Below are positions 18,269 to 26,809 of a DNA stretch of 31,330 bases, piece by piece (within the stretch, counting starts at the first letter, position 1; every line of letters starts with the position of its first letter). The DNA is from JAYQPQ01 sp038145405. Its GTDB lineage: Bacteria; Pseudomonadota; Gammaproteobacteria; Pseudomonadales; GM7GCV1. The stretch lies in the NCBI GenBank assembly GCA_038145405.1, contig JAYQPQ010000014.1:1-31330 (forward strand), given 5' to 3'. The position numbers and the translations under genes were made by a program. The notes beneath the pieces are model-generated. The model searched no databases. It worked only from the letters and a program-made list of their open reading frames with translations, and was not told where the DNA came from.

Positions 18269-18409
18269 TGCCGCGTCTGCAACGAAAAAATGAGCGTCAG
18301 CCTCAGCTATTGCCCCCAGTGCGGAGGACACAATCCGCGAGTTGGTCGTTCAAACGTCAGACACAAAAAAGCCCGCATCCTGGCGGGCTTCATTGACGGA
18401 GAAGAATGA
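18254..18409 (+). CDS. Possible zinc-ribbon microprotein (51 residues)
   Basis: An open frame starting MKFKHCRVCNEKMSVSLSYC and continuing PQCGGHNPRV. It carries C6-x2-C9 and C20-x2-C23, the spacing of a one-zinc ribbon with a CPQCG knuckle, and a basic C-terminal tail. No good Shine-Dalgarno sequence is seen (GAAGAG lies 18 or more bases upstream). The 5' end is antisense to the HTH gene, and the 3' end contains a strong terminator hairpin for the opposite strand, so part of its coding sequence is constrained by another function. The motif is unlikely in random sequence, but there is no independent evidence of expression. Confidence 0.45.
   Translation: MKFKHCRVCNEKMSVSLSYCPQCGGHNPRVGRSNVRHKKARILAGFIDGEE
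18365..18390 (-). terminator. Rho-independent terminator (minus strand)
   Basis: On the minus strand AAGCCCGC-CAGGAT-GCGGGCTT has an 8-base perfect stem and 6-base loop, and is followed by TTTT. It is a canonical intrinsic terminator, about 300 bases beyond the msrQ stop, and would end the pepN-msrP-msrQ transcript or any small gene between 18410 and 18693. It lies within the coding part of the zinc-ribbon ORF on the other strand. Confidence 0.85.
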
Positions 18410-18693
18410 CTCTTTCATTGATCAACTTCCTTATTGATTACAGCTGATAAGAAAGCCCCTTTTTTCAACGCAATCCATACCAGGGCTGCAACCAGGAGTA
18501 AATTGCGTATAATGTATATTATGTTAAATAGAGTAGCTGGGGCACTGTCGAGCGTTAGCGCATTGTTTGGACTGGGCTCGGAACGCCCTCTTTGCGCCGA
18601 TGTAGACACGTGTCTCAGGGAGTGCTGGCAAGCATGCAAAGGATTTAGGTGTCACCGCTCCCTGGCTCCTATGGTGCGCTAGAGTCGAACTGG
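18410..18693. other. Intergenic region with two competing weak small ORFs
   Basis: No confident gene here. On the plus strand an ATG at 18512 (AGGAG at 18494-18498) opens a 56-residue frame to 18682 with five Cys between residues 28 and 47 (CADVDTCLRECWQACKGFRC). On the minus strand a 74-codon frame (18639-18415) ends in one hydrophobic helix (NIIYIIRNLLLVAALVWIAL) just before the terminator. At most one of these is likely real. The words TATAAT and TATATTATG at 18508-18523 are promoter-like. Confidence 0.4.
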
Positions 18694-19302
18694 CTAGTTG
18701 GCGTGGTTGCGTGCCCAGTAAAGCGCTCTCACAGCGAGCAGTATTGCCAAAACTGTAGCGTAGACCAGAGGTTCTATCTGGAACCCCTTGACCAGCCAGA
18801 TGAAGTGAATACAGGCGAGAACTGCTGCGGCATAGATCAGGCGGTGCAGTTGCTTCCAGCGCCTGCCGAGCCGCCGTTGCGACCATAGGTTGGACGTGAT
18901 GGCGAGTGGCAATAGCAGCAGGAAGGCAGTGGCACCCATCGTGATATAGGGGCGCTGCATCACATCTTCATACATGTAGCCAGGGTCGAACGCGGCGTCG
19001 AATAACAGATAGATACCGAGGTGAAGGCATACGTAAAAAAAGGCCCAGTCGCCGAGTAGACGCCGATAGCCGGCCAGCCAGGGTGCTCCCAGTAGACGCA
19101 TTAATGGCGTAACTGCAAGGCACAGCAGCAAAATGCGCAAGGATGAGACGCCCGCCGTGTGCAGCAGCGTTTCTACGGGATTTATGCCGAGTTGGCCGCG
19201 CAGAGTGTTGGCCAACAGGATTGCTGCGGGCACCAGGCAGAGCAGGTGCAAGAGAATCCTGAGGCCAAGGCGTGCCTGCGATGAGGGCGCGACGAGTTGC
19301 AT
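18694..19302 (-). CDS. msrQ: Heme-binding membrane subunit MsrQ
   Basis: A cytochrome b-type membrane protein that passes electrons from the respiratory chain or a flavin reductase to MsrP. The 202-residue protein has about six hydrophobic segments. Family landmarks are GINPVETLLHTAGVSSLRIL (including a heme His), LRILLLCLAVTPL, RRLLGDWAFFYVCLHLGIYL (with a heme-ligand His) and WKQLHRLIYAAAVLACIHFI, the last carrying two more His. It belongs to the ferric reductase-like (YedZ) family. It starts 17 bases after msrP. The length matches E. coli MsrQ (211). Confidence 0.94.
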   Translation of the reverse strand: MQLVAPSSQARLGLRILLHLLCLVPAAILLANTLRGQLGINPVETLLHTAGVSSLRILLLCLAVTPLMRLLGAPWLAGYRRLLGDWAFFYVCLHLGIYLLFDAAFDPGYMYEDVMQRPYITMGATAFLLLLPLAITSNLWSQRRLGRRWKQLHRLIYAAAVLACIHFIWLVKGFQIEPLVYATVLAILLAVRALYWARNHAN

Positions 19303-19319
19303 GGGTGCGTCGACAAAAC

Positions 19320-20291
19320 CTAGTAATTCTTGACCAGATCCATACCGCTATAGAGTGAAGCGACTTCCTCTTCATAGCCATTGAACATCAGCGTATCGCG
19401 GCGGAAAAATTCGCCGATACGGCGTTCTGTAGCTTGGCTCCAGCGCGGATGCTTCACCAGTGGATTTACATTCGAGTAAAAGCCGTATTCCTGCGGTGCT
19501 GACATGCTCCAGCTGGTTTGGGGTTGCGTCTGGCTAAAGCGGATTTTCACCACCGACTTGATGCTTTTGAAGCCGTATTTCCAGGGCACCACGATGCGCA
19601 GGGGAGCGCCATTCTGGTTGGGCAAGGGTCTGCCGTAGAGGCCGGTAACCACCATGGTCAGGGGGTGCATGGCTTCGTCCATGCGCAATCCTTCCCGGTA
19701 GGGCCATTCCAGCACGCGCGTGCGCTGACCGGAAAGTGGTGCGCTCCGGTTGTAGAGGGTTTCGAAGGCGACATACTTGGCATTGCCGTTGGGTTCAAAG
19801 CGAGCGAGCAGTTCGGACAGGCTAAAGCCGATCCAGGGGATGACCATCGACCAGGCTTCGACGCAGCGCAAGCGGTAGATGCGCTCCTCGAAGGCGTGCG
19901 GCTGCAGCAGGTCGTCGAGCGACAGCGTGCCTGGACGATTGCATTCGCCACTGACTTCAACCGACCAGGGGTCAGTTCTCAGTTGGCGCGCATTGCGGTG
20001 GGGATCATCCTTGTTAACACCCAATTCGTAGAAGTTGTTGTACTCGGTAATCTGGTTCCAGCTATTAAGCGTTTCGTCGGGAATCTCGCGGGTGCGCGGA
20101 GCGCCAGCGATGCGATCGGCGAAATTCTCGATACCGGCTTGGGCCAAGTGCGGCAGGTAAGCGGCCAAAGCGCCAACCGAGGTCGCGCACATGCCGGTCT
20201 TGAGGAAGAGACGCCGACTGGCAAAGAGGCGTTCATCGGTAACATCCGCTTCGCTAAGCGTAGAATTTTTCTTTATTTTAATCAGTGGCAT
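19320..20291 (-). CDS. msrP: Protein-methionine-sulfoxide reductase catalytic subunit MsrP
   Basis: A periplasmic molybdopterin enzyme that repairs methionine sulfoxide in envelope proteins. The 323-residue precursor has a Tat signal with the twin arginines R26-R27 in SRRLFLKTG, then a hydrophobic stretch ending LAQA. The molybdenum-ligating Cys is C143 in RLRCVEAWSMVIPW. Other signatures are EYNNFYELG, the GLYGRPLPNQNGAPLRIVVP segment and WKYGFKSIKS. It is co-transcribed with msrQ downstream and lies 24 bases after pepN. In E. coli the pair is induced by hypochlorous acid; I see no operator here. Confidence 0.96.
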   Translation of the reverse strand: MPLIKIKKNSTLSEADVTDERLFASRRLFLKTGMCATSVGALAAYLPHLAQAGIENFADRIAGAPRTREIPDETLNSWNQITEYNNFYELGVNKDDPHRNARQLRTDPWSVEVSGECNRPGTLSLDDLLQPHAFEERIYRLRCVEAWSMVIPWIGFSLSELLARFEPNGNAKYVAFETLYNRSAPLSGQRTRVLEWPYREGLRMDEAMHPLTMVVTGLYGRPLPNQNGAPLRIVVPWKYGFKSIKSVVKIRFSQTQPQTSWSMSAPQEYGFYSNVNPLVKHPRWSQATERRIGEFFRRDTLMFNGYEEEVASLYSGMDLVKNY

Positions 20292-20315
20292 ATGACTGGA
20301 TTCTCCAGTTGTTCC

Positions 20316-22964
20316 TTAAAGTGATTTATCGACGACTTCACGCAGATCACGACTCAGCCCGGATTGACTTGCAATATAGGCCAGCTGATTACGCATCAGG
20401 CTGGACCTTGCTTCAGCGTAATTTTTCCACTTGGTAAGCGGGGTAACCAGACGGGCCGCTACCTGTGGATTAACGCTGTCCGTTTTGACTACCTGTTGGG
20501 CAAGAAATTCATATCCCGACCCATTCTTATGATGGAAATTGTCGGGATTGAGTGTACAAAAACCGCCAATCAGGGATCGCACCTTATTGGGGTTCTTGGC
20601 GTCATAGGCCGGATGACTCAGCAGGGCCTGCACGCGCGCCAGATTGCCCGGAGCCTGACGCGATGCCTGCATGGCGAGCCACTGGGTAACCACCAGATTC
20701 TCCGCCTGCCAACGCTGGTAAAAATGCTCCAGGCACTGATCCGCCAGGGTGGTAGCTGAGGCTTGCGTCGCGTTGACCATGGCACCCAGAGCCGCCGCCA
20801 CATCCGTCATGTTGTCGGCCTGCATAAACTGCTGGTGGCAGGCGTCAATGGCGGCCGGATCGTCCGATTTGAGCCAATAGGCAATACAGATATTTTTCAG
20901 ACTACGCCGCGCAATTTGCGCCGCCGTGGGTGCATAGGCTTCGCTCGAGGCAAGCTTCATATAGGTGGCCTTGAACTGCTCGCCGAGCGCCTTGGCCAAC
21001 TGTTCGCGCGCGCTTTCCCGGGCTTGCCAGATGGCCTCCAGATCGATCCCCTGCCGCCCTTCTACCAGCGTTTCCATGGACGGCAACAGGATCATCAGAG
21101 CCACCATGGCGGGATCCAACTGATCGTCCGTCAGCAGAAGGGCCACGGCCTCGATAAAGGCTTTGTCCAGTTTGCCCGCAGTGCCCGCCTGCTCCAGATT
21201 ACGCAATTCGCTCAGTGCATAGTCCTGACTGGCATTCCAGCGGTTAAAGCCGTTCGTGTCAGCACGCATGAGTTGAATCAGCTGATCGGACCGGTAGGCG
21301 TAGTTGAGGCGAACCGGTGCGGAAAAATCGCGCAGCAGGGAGGGAACGGGCTTTTCTGTCACGCCGCTCAGCTGGAGTCGCTGCTCGGTCTGGGTCAGTT
21401 CAAACAGCAGTTCGGTGCCCTGCCCAGCTTCGTGGCTGAATTCCAGGTCGCCCTGATGTCCCACCAGTCCGAGGCGGATGGGAATCATAAAGGGTTCCTT
21501 GTGTGGCTGTCCGGGTGTTGCCGGGCAGCTTTGGCGAAACACCAGTTCGTATGACTGGCGGTCGGCATCGTAGCGGTCGTCCACCTCAACCAGGGGGGTA
21601 CCAGCCTGGCGGTACCAGTTCATGAATTGGTCGAAGTCACGTCCCGATACCTCCTGCATGCAACCGACGAAGTCCTCTATGGTGACGGCCTGACCGTCAA
21701 AGCGCTCGAAATAGCGATCAGTGCCTTGCCGGAAAAGCTCGGGACCCAGCAGGGTCGCTTGCATGCGCACCACCTCGGCACCCTTTTCATAGACCGTCTG
21801 GGTGTAGAAGTTATTGATTTCCTGGTAGGCCGGAGGTTGCACCGGGTGCGCTAGCGGTCCCGCATCCTCGGCAAACTGGTAAGCGCGCAGATTGCGTACG
21901 GTTTCAATGCGTTTCACCGTGCGCGAATTCATGTCGGCGGAAAATTCGCTGTCGCGAAATACGGTGAAACCCTCCTTCAGACTCAGCTGAAACCAGTCGC
22001 GACAGGTGACCCGATTGCCGGACCAGTTGTGAAAATATTCGTGTGCCACCACGGCTTCGACCCACTGGAAGCGTTGATCCGTGGTGATGGCAGGATTTGT
22101 CAGTACCGCCGAGGTGTTAAATATATTGAGCCCCTTGTTCTCCATGGCGCCCATATTGAAATCATCGACCGCAACGATCATGAAGATGTCGAGGTCGTAC
22201 TCCCGGCCATAGGTCTCCTCGTCCCAGCGCATGGCGCGCTTCAGGGAGGTCAGCGCATGTGCGCACTTGTCCAGATCCTTGGGTTCGACATAGATGCGCA
22301 AATCGATTTCGCGGCCAGTGCAGGTCACAAAGCGATCGCTGACCTGGCTCAGCGATCCGGCCACCATGGCAAAGAGGTAGCTCGGTTTGGGAAATGGGTC
22401 TTCCCAGGCGGCGCGGTGGCGACCCTGATCCAGATCGACCTGCTCTACCAGGTTGCCGTTGGAGAGCAGCACCGGGTACTTGGCTTTGTCGGCAACCAGG
22501 GTGGTGGTGAAGCGGCTCAGCACATCCGGACGATCGAGATAGGGGGTAATTTTGCGGAAACCCTCGGCTTCACACTGGGTGCAAAACATCGTGCGTGACT
22601 TGTAGAGCCCCATGAGGGAAGTATTGCTTTCCGGGTGGATGCGTACCCGCGTGACCAGCTGGAACCGATCGGGAACCTGCTCCACGCGCAGTCTGGTGGC
22701 AGTGAGCTGCCAGCGATCCTTATCCAGCGGCCTGCCATCGAGCACACAGTCCAGCACCTCAAGCTGGTCGATATCCAGCACAAGATCTGCCTCATGAGGG
22801 GCATCCGGATGCGGATTGCGATAGATATCCAGGGTGCCTCGCACCTCGCTGCCCTGCTCGCCCAGCTCCACCCAGAGGTCGGTATGCTCAATCAAAAAGG
22901 CGGGGCGGCGGTAGTTTTTGAGGAAGATAGTTTCCTGGTCTCCGGAACGATCAGAGGTGTACAT
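20316..22964 (-). CDS. pepN: Aminopeptidase N
   Basis: A zinc M1 metallopeptidase that removes N-terminal residues from peptides in the cytoplasm. The 882-residue protein carries the exopeptidase motif GAMEN near residue 272 (FNMGAMENKGL) and the zinc site HEYFH at 308-312, with the third ligand Glu in KEGFTVFRDSEF, 19 residues on. A C-terminal alpha-solenoid follows from about residue 550. The ATG at 22964 (MYTSDRSGDQETIFLKNYRR) matches the E. coli-type PepN start. An in-frame extension of 89 codons upstream has unrelated composition and runs into the uspE promoter region, so it is rejected. PepN acts late in turnover of Clp-generated peptides, which links loosely to the N-degron genes in this window. 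Confidence 0.96.
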   Translation of the reverse strand: MYTSDRSGDQETIFLKNYRRPAFLIEHTDLWVELGEQGSEVRGTLDIYRNPHPDAPHEADLVLDIDQLEVLDCVLDGRPLDKDRWQLTATRLRVEQVPDRFQLVTRVRIHPESNTSLMGLYKSRTMFCTQCEAEGFRKITPYLDRPDVLSRFTTTLVADKAKYPVLLSNGNLVEQVDLDQGRHRAAWEDPFPKPSYLFAMVAGSLSQVSDRFVTCTGREIDLRIYVEPKDLDKCAHALTSLKRAMRWDEETYGREYDLDIFMIVAVDDFNMGAMENKGLNIFNTSAVLTNPAITTDQRFQWVEAVVAHEYFHNWSGNRVTCRDWFQLSLKEGFTVFRDSEFSADMNSRTVKRIETVRNLRAYQFAEDAGPLAHPVQPPAYQEINNFYTQTVYEKGAEVVRMQATLLGPELFRQGTDRYFERFDGQAVTIEDFVGCMQEVSGRDFDQFMNWYRQAGTPLVEVDDRYDADRQSYELVFRQSCPATPGQPHKEPFMIPIRLGLVGHQGDLEFSHEAGQGTELLFELTQTEQRLQLSGVTEKPVPSLLRDFSAPVRLNYAYRSDQLIQLMRADTNGFNRWNASQDYALSELRNLEQAGTAGKLDKAFIEAVALLLTDDQLDPAMVALMILLPSMETLVEGRQGIDLEAIWQARESAREQLAKALGEQFKATYMKLASSEAYAPTAAQIARRSLKNICIAYWLKSDDPAAIDACHQQFMQADNMTDVAAALGAMVNATQASATTLADQCLEHFYQRWQAENLVVTQWLAMQASRQAPGNLARVQALLSHPAYDAKNPNKVRSLIGGFCTLNPDNFHHKNGSGYEFLAQQVVKTDSVNPQVAARLVTPLTKWKNYAEARSSLMRNQLAYIASQSGLSRDLREVVDKSL

Positions 22965-23079
22965 GGTGCTCCAAAAATGAAAGCTTTCTGCGATACTGGC
23001 ACGGTATGCTGGAAGTGATCGGCGCGGTGCGCTGGGCTTCCGACAAATCCACTTTAAGACAGGTGCCACAGGGTAGCAA

Positions 23080-23976
23080 ATGAAGATAAAGACGATATTG
23101 GTCATTGCCGATCGCAAGGACGACCATACCGCCATTGCCTTGAAACGAGCAGCGGAAATTCTGCGCGGAGAATCCGGCGGCAGGATTAGTCTGGTGGGCT
23201 TTGTATACGAAGCCTTTGTCGAATCGGCCAAGATTCTGACGCGAGACGAGGCCGATCAGACCCGGCAGCAAATCGTGGCGCATCGCCAGGCGGATCTCGA
23301 ACAACTGGTGGCGGAGCTTGCACTGTCCGGCCTGAAGATCGACATCCAGGTGGTTTGGCATCGCGAGATCGATCAGTGGATCCTGCGCGAAGCCGGAAAG
23401 GCGCGCTTTGATCTGGTCATGAAGACCGGTAATCGAAGCGAGACGCTCTGGTACATGCCGACAGACTGGAAACTAATGCGCGGCTGTCCGGTTCCCGTTT
23501 ATATCGCAGCGCGCAAGGGCTGGCGCAAGAAATCGACTATTCTGGCCACCGTGGATTTCGACGCGCGCAGCAAGGATCAGCAGGCACTGAATGCCGAGGT
23601 GGTCGAGTCAGCCGCCCTGCTCGCCCAGCGTCTGGGTTCCGAATTGCATATCTGTCACGTCATTGCCGTATCCCAGGTGCTTAAAGATATGGATCTGGTC
23701 GACACCAACAAGTTGCGGCGTAATTTCAATGACAAGTCGCGCGACCGACTGCTGGCATTTGCCGCTCAGCATGGCGTAGCCGCCGAACGGGTGCATATTG
23801 CCGTAGGATCGCCTTATCGCGAGATTCCGCGCCAGGCGAATCGGCTTAAAGCCGAACTGGTGGTGATGGGTGGATTCGGACGCCAGGGCGTACGTGGAGC
23901 CATGCTGGGTAACACGGCGGAACAGGTCATCTCGGTGTTGCGTACGGATGTCGTAGTGATTCGTCGCTCCGCCTAA
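23080..23976 (+). CDS. uspE: Tandem universal stress protein, UspE family
   Basis: A 298-residue cytoplasmic protein with two Usp domains (about 1-150 and 155-298). The first starts KTILVIADRKDDHTAIALKR and ends VPVYIAARK. The second starts STILATVDFDARSKDQQALN and ends with the nucleotide-binding signature GGFGRQGVRGAMLGNTAEQV (G-x2-G-x9-G-N-T). Only the second domain retains the clear ATP-type glycine motif, as in UspE. Members respond to stress and starvation and affect motility and aggregation; the molecular role is poorly defined. It is divergent from pepN, and its stop overlaps the convergent YeaC-like gene by 4 bases. Confidence 0.9.
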   Translation: MKIKTILVIADRKDDHTAIALKRAAEILRGESGGRISLVGFVYEAFVESAKILTRDEADQTRQQIVAHRQADLEQLVAELALSGLKIDIQVVWHREIDQWILREAGKARFDLVMKTGNRSETLWYMPTDWKLMRGCPVPVYIAARKGWRKKSTILATVDFDARSKDQQALNAEVVESAALLAQRLGSELHICHVIAVSQVLKDMDLVDTNKLRRNFNDKSRDRLLAFAAQHGVAAERVHIAVGSPYREIPRQANRLKAELVVMGGFGRQGVRGAMLGNTAEQVISVLRTDVVVIRRSA

Positions 23977-24242
23977 TTTTTTGGCGCGTCCTTCAATTCC
24001 AGATTCTGCCATTCCGGTGCCGGATCGCGGCCGAGCTTGGCTTTGCGTCCGCGGTCGATAAATCCCACTCGATCGGGCTCCTCGTGGTGCTGCAGGTCGT
24101 AGGCAATAACGGCTTGCAGGCAGAGTTCGCGCTGCTCGGGCGTCAGGACAACACCGTTGGGCCAGCGTCCTGTCTCCACGGCATATTTGAGGTTTTCATA
24201 AGCGTCGGGCGTAATCGTCCGCAGCAACTGTTTCAGATTCAT
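23973..24242 (-). CDS. YeaC-like DUF1315 family protein
   Basis: An 89-residue small cytoplasmic protein of unknown function, starting MNLKQLLRTITPDAYENLKY. The pattern PDAYE.L..AVE.G.WP.G..LT.EQ.E.CLQAVI.Y resembles the E. coli YeaC family as I remember it. The C-terminal tail is basic and then acidic (RGRKAKLGRDPAPEWQNLEL). The ATG at 24242 overlaps the rhomboid gene stop by 4 bases (ATGA). A much longer upstream frame runs entirely antisense-like through the rhomboid gene and is not credible. It is the last gene of the mipA-nadK-rhomboid-yeaC run. Confidence 0.82.
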   Translation of the reverse strand: MNLKQLLRTITPDAYENLKYAVETGRWPNGVVLTPEQRELCLQAVIAYDLQHHEEPDRVGFIDRGRKAKLGRDPAPEWQNLELKDAPKN

Positions 24243-25081
24243 CGGCTCGGCCTTAGGGAGTGATAAGCCAGGCCGCATAGCAGCCCGCTCAAGAGCCCGG
24301 ATATATGTGCTGTATCGGCGACCTCCGCGCCCGACATCCAGTCGAAGGCGCCGAATACGCTGATCAGCATGAGGGCCAACATAATGGGAAAAAGACCCGG
24401 TGGCATAAAAAGGTAGGGATGCGGACGCAGTTTTCCCGTTATCCAGAAATAACCGAGCAGACCGAATACCACCCCGGAAAGGCCGCCAAAGGCGATGGGG
24501 TAGCTGACCAGAGCCTGGGAGATATTGCTGGTCAGGCCAATAACCAATATCAGTATGAGCAGGTGCAGGCTGCCCAGTGTTTGCTCGAGTCGGCTGCCCA
24601 GATACCAGAGCCACATGGCGTTGAAGGCGATATGCAAAAAGCCGAAGTGCAGGAATATCGGCGTGATAATTCGCCACCAATGCCCATCCAGCACATCACT
24701 GAACGGCCCGCGATTGCGGTAAAAGGGTGAAAGATGATCGTAAAATGTGAACCATCGAATCATTTCATCGCCCAGCCCTAGCAGCGCACTGCCGGCAAAT
24801 CCGAGCAGCAGGGTCACCAGGGTGACGGGCGCATAGTAGCTGGGCAGGGGCATGGCATAGCCGGGCACCGTAGGCGGAGGCGCCGTCTCAATCACCCTGC
24901 CCTCCTGCAGGTCGCGTGCAGCCTGACGCAAGGGTCCCACCAATTCGGGAGCCGGACTCCACAGCACCTGGCGATCGCCTTCGATACTAAAGCGGTGCGG
25001 ATAGCGTTGCGCCTGCAACCAGTGGTGCAGCTGGGACAGGTCGCTCTCGGCGGCAAAGTCCGCGACGCGATGCCAGCTCAA
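24239..25081 (-). CDS. GlpG-like rhomboid intramembrane serine protease
   Basis: An inner-membrane protease of 280 residues. A cytoplasmic N-terminal domain (residues 1-75, GlpG type) is followed by six helices. The catalytic dyad is S202 in FGGLSGVVFG and H259 in ADTAHISGLLSG. The HxxxxHxxxN motif of helix 2 is H145, H150 and N154 (FLHFGFLHIAFN), and WR of loop 1 is at 136-137. The start is TTG at 25081, inside the overlapping TTGA with the nadK stop; there is no ATG nearby and the N-terminus is conserved-looking, so translational coupling is likely. Substrates are unknown. E. coli GlpG acts in membrane-protein quality control. Confidence 0.92.
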   Translation of the reverse strand: MSWHRVADFAAESDLSQLHHWLQAQRYPHRFSIEGDRQVLWSPAPELVGPLRQAARDLQEGRVIETAPPPTVPGYAMPLPSYYAPVTLVTLLLGFAGSALLGLGDEMIRWFTFYDHLSPFYRNRGPFSDVLDGHWWRIITPIFLHFGFLHIAFNAMWLWYLGSRLEQTLGSLHLLILILVIGLTSNISQALVSYPIAFGGLSGVVFGLLGYFWITGKLRPHPYLFMPPGLFPIMLALMLISVFGAFDWMSGAEVADTAHISGLLSGLLCGLAYHSLRPSR

Positions 25082-25950
25082 CCTTGGTCCCTGGCCCAGT
25101 GTAGCTTGGTGCGACAGGTTTCGTAGAAATCGTGTTGCACCGGATGAAGCAGGTGCACCTGGCGCGCCTTTTTGCGCACAAGAATGCGGTCGCCACGCTC
25201 GGCCGCCATATAGATCTGGCCATCACAGACGATCTGTCCAAGTACGCTATTGTCAGCTTCAAAGCGGATTTCCAGTTCGCTGTTGCCATCGACCACGATA
25301 GGCCTGTTGCTCAGCGTGTGAGGATTGATGGGAACGATATTAATGGCATCGATATGGGGATGAATGATGGGTCCGCCGCCGGACAGGGCGTAGGCCGTGG
25401 AACCCGTGGGCGTTGAGATGATCAGGCCATCGGAGCGCTGGGTGTAGACATACTGGGTGTCGATGTGCAGGCTGAACTCGATCATGCGAATCGAGTTGCG
25501 CGGTTGCAGTACTACGTCGTTGAGCGCAGTGCCCCGGGCAATTTCCCACCCGTCGCGCTGTTGTGAGCAGTCGAGCATAAAGCGCTGGGAAATGACGTAC
25601 TTGCCCTGCAGCACATCGGCGACGCGTTGCTCCAGTTCCGAAGGAAGAATATCGGTGAGAAAGCCCAGCCTGCCGCGGTTCACCCCGAGCAGGGGTACAT
25701 CGTAGTCCACCAGGTCCCTGGCGGCGTGCAGCATGGAGCCATCGCCGCCGACCACCACGACCAGATCGCACAGCTGCCCCATGGTATTGCGGCTGACAGT
25801 CTCAATTGTGCTGTTGAGGGACGCGTGTTCGGTGCCCTCTTCGATCAGTACACGACGCCCGCTTTGCAGCAGGAACAGCGCCAGACGGCCGACTGTTTCG
25901 CCGACCAGCGCATTGTCGAGAAAGCCGATAATGCCAATTGTCTGGAACAT
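25078..25950 (-). CDS. nadK: NAD kinase
   Basis: Phosphorylates NAD to NADP, the sole route to NADP in the cell. The 290-residue protein starts MFQTIGIIGFLDN, as in Pseudomonas NadK, with GGA 5 bases upstream of the ATG at 25950. An alternative ATG at 26001 or a longer frame would add unrelated residues. Signatures are GGDGSML at 68-74 (with the catalytic Asp), GVNRGRLGFLTD, ALNDVVLQ and TPTGSTAYALSGGGPIIHP. Its NADPH output is used by trxB, gorA and probably the SDR in this window, but that is a general link only. Confidence 0.95.
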   Translation of the reverse strand: MFQTIGIIGFLDNALVGETVGRLALFLLQSGRRVLIEEGTEHASLNSTIETVSRNTMGQLCDLVVVVGGDGSMLHAARDLVDYDVPLLGVNRGRLGFLTDILPSELEQRVADVLQGKYVISQRFMLDCSQQRDGWEIARGTALNDVVLQPRNSIRMIEFSLHIDTQYVYTQRSDGLIISTPTGSTAYALSGGGPIIHPHIDAINIVPINPHTLSNRPIVVDGNSELEIRFEADNSVLGQIVCDGQIYMAAERGDRILVRKKARQVHLLHPVQHDFYETCRTKLHWARDQG

Positions 25951-26005
25951 AGCATTCCGCGTAAGAGTAACCACCGGCACCTTAGCAGTTTCCTCTGTCA
26001 TCGGC

Positions 26006-26809
26006 CTATTTGCTGGTATAAAAAAGGTAGATAAAGGAGAGCCCGCCGGCCAGATAATCACGGCTGCGCAGCAGGGAGCTGTCGCTATTCGCCGCGCCGC
26101 TGAAATTCATATAGCGCAAATAGCAGATCGCCAGGAAATCTCCCCAGCGACGCTTCAGAGTCATGGATGCCCGGCTTGCGGTAAACCCGGCTTCGGCTCG
26201 ATAGGCGGGGCGCTCGGCAAGTGCCTCCGTCAGGTCGACATCGTAAAAAAACCCGTGGTAGTCGCGACTGCTCCAAACCGCTCCCAGGCTTGACTCCCAA
26301 TGCCATTCACCTAAGCGCGTTTCGTAGTAGACACCGGGATTGGATGTCCAACCGGACAGGCTGATCAGCTCGTCTGCATTGACCTTGAGCGCAGCGCGCA
26401 GAGGCAATTCCAAGCGCCATTCAGCCAGGTCGGATTCCCACAAGCTGATATGCAGGGAAGGGCCGGCCTCGATCACCAGATCGAGATAGGCCATGCCCGC
26501 ACGCGCCCGGCTTTCGCTGTCGTCGACCGGCAGCGCACCATTCAGGCTGGCTTTCAGGCTGAAGCGACCCTGTTCGGCAACCGAGGCGATCAGCCCTTCC
26601 TCATCCAGGCTGAGATGCTCACTGTGAAAAACCGGGTAGGGAAAGGGTGTAATCAAGCTGCTGGACTGGTCTGCGCCCGGATAGTGCGGGAAGCTGACCA
26701 GCGCCACGCCCAGGCCGAGCTCCCACCAGGTCGCAGATTCTTCCTGAGCAAGGGTGAGCGCCGGCTGACAAAGGGTCAGCGCGACAAGCCATTTGTGTAG
26801 ATAAGACAT
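26006..26809 (-). CDS. MipA/OmpV family outer-membrane protein
   Basis: A 267-residue predicted outer-membrane beta-barrel. The signal peptide is MSYLHKWLVALTLCQPALTLA, with likely cleavage before QEESATWW. The mature start WELGLGVALVSFPHYPGADQ followed by SSSLITPFPYPVFHSEHL is the MipA/OmpV signature. Alternating amphipathic strands fill the rest, ending GGLSFIYLFYTSK rather than with the terminal Phe often seen in barrels. MipA in E. coli is proposed to scaffold murein enzymes; OmpV members have varied or unknown roles. It is 55 bases upstream of nadK in the same direction. The functional link to nadK is unclear. Confidence 0.85.
   Translation of the reverse strand: MSYLHKWLVALTLCQPALTLAQEESATWWELGLGVALVSFPHYPGADQSSSLITPFPYPVFHSEHLSLDEEGLIASVAEQGRFSLKASLNGALPVDDSESRARAGMAYLDLVIEAGPSLHISLWESDLAEWRLELPLRAALKVNADELISLSGWTSNPGVYYETRLGEWHWESSLGAVWSSRDYHGFFYDVDLTEALAERPAYRAEAGFTASRASMTLKRRWGDFLAICYLRYMNFSGAANSDSSLLRSRDYLAGGLSFIYLFYTSK

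Noticed and set aside
19518..20324. 268-codon plus-strand frame opposite msrP
   Set aside because: msrP is unambiguous on the other strand, with its Tat motif and Mo-ligating Cys.
22965..23231. Upstream extension of pepN by 89 codons
   Set aside because: The added residues do not resemble PepN and would overlap the start of divergent uspE; the family-typical start is at 22964.
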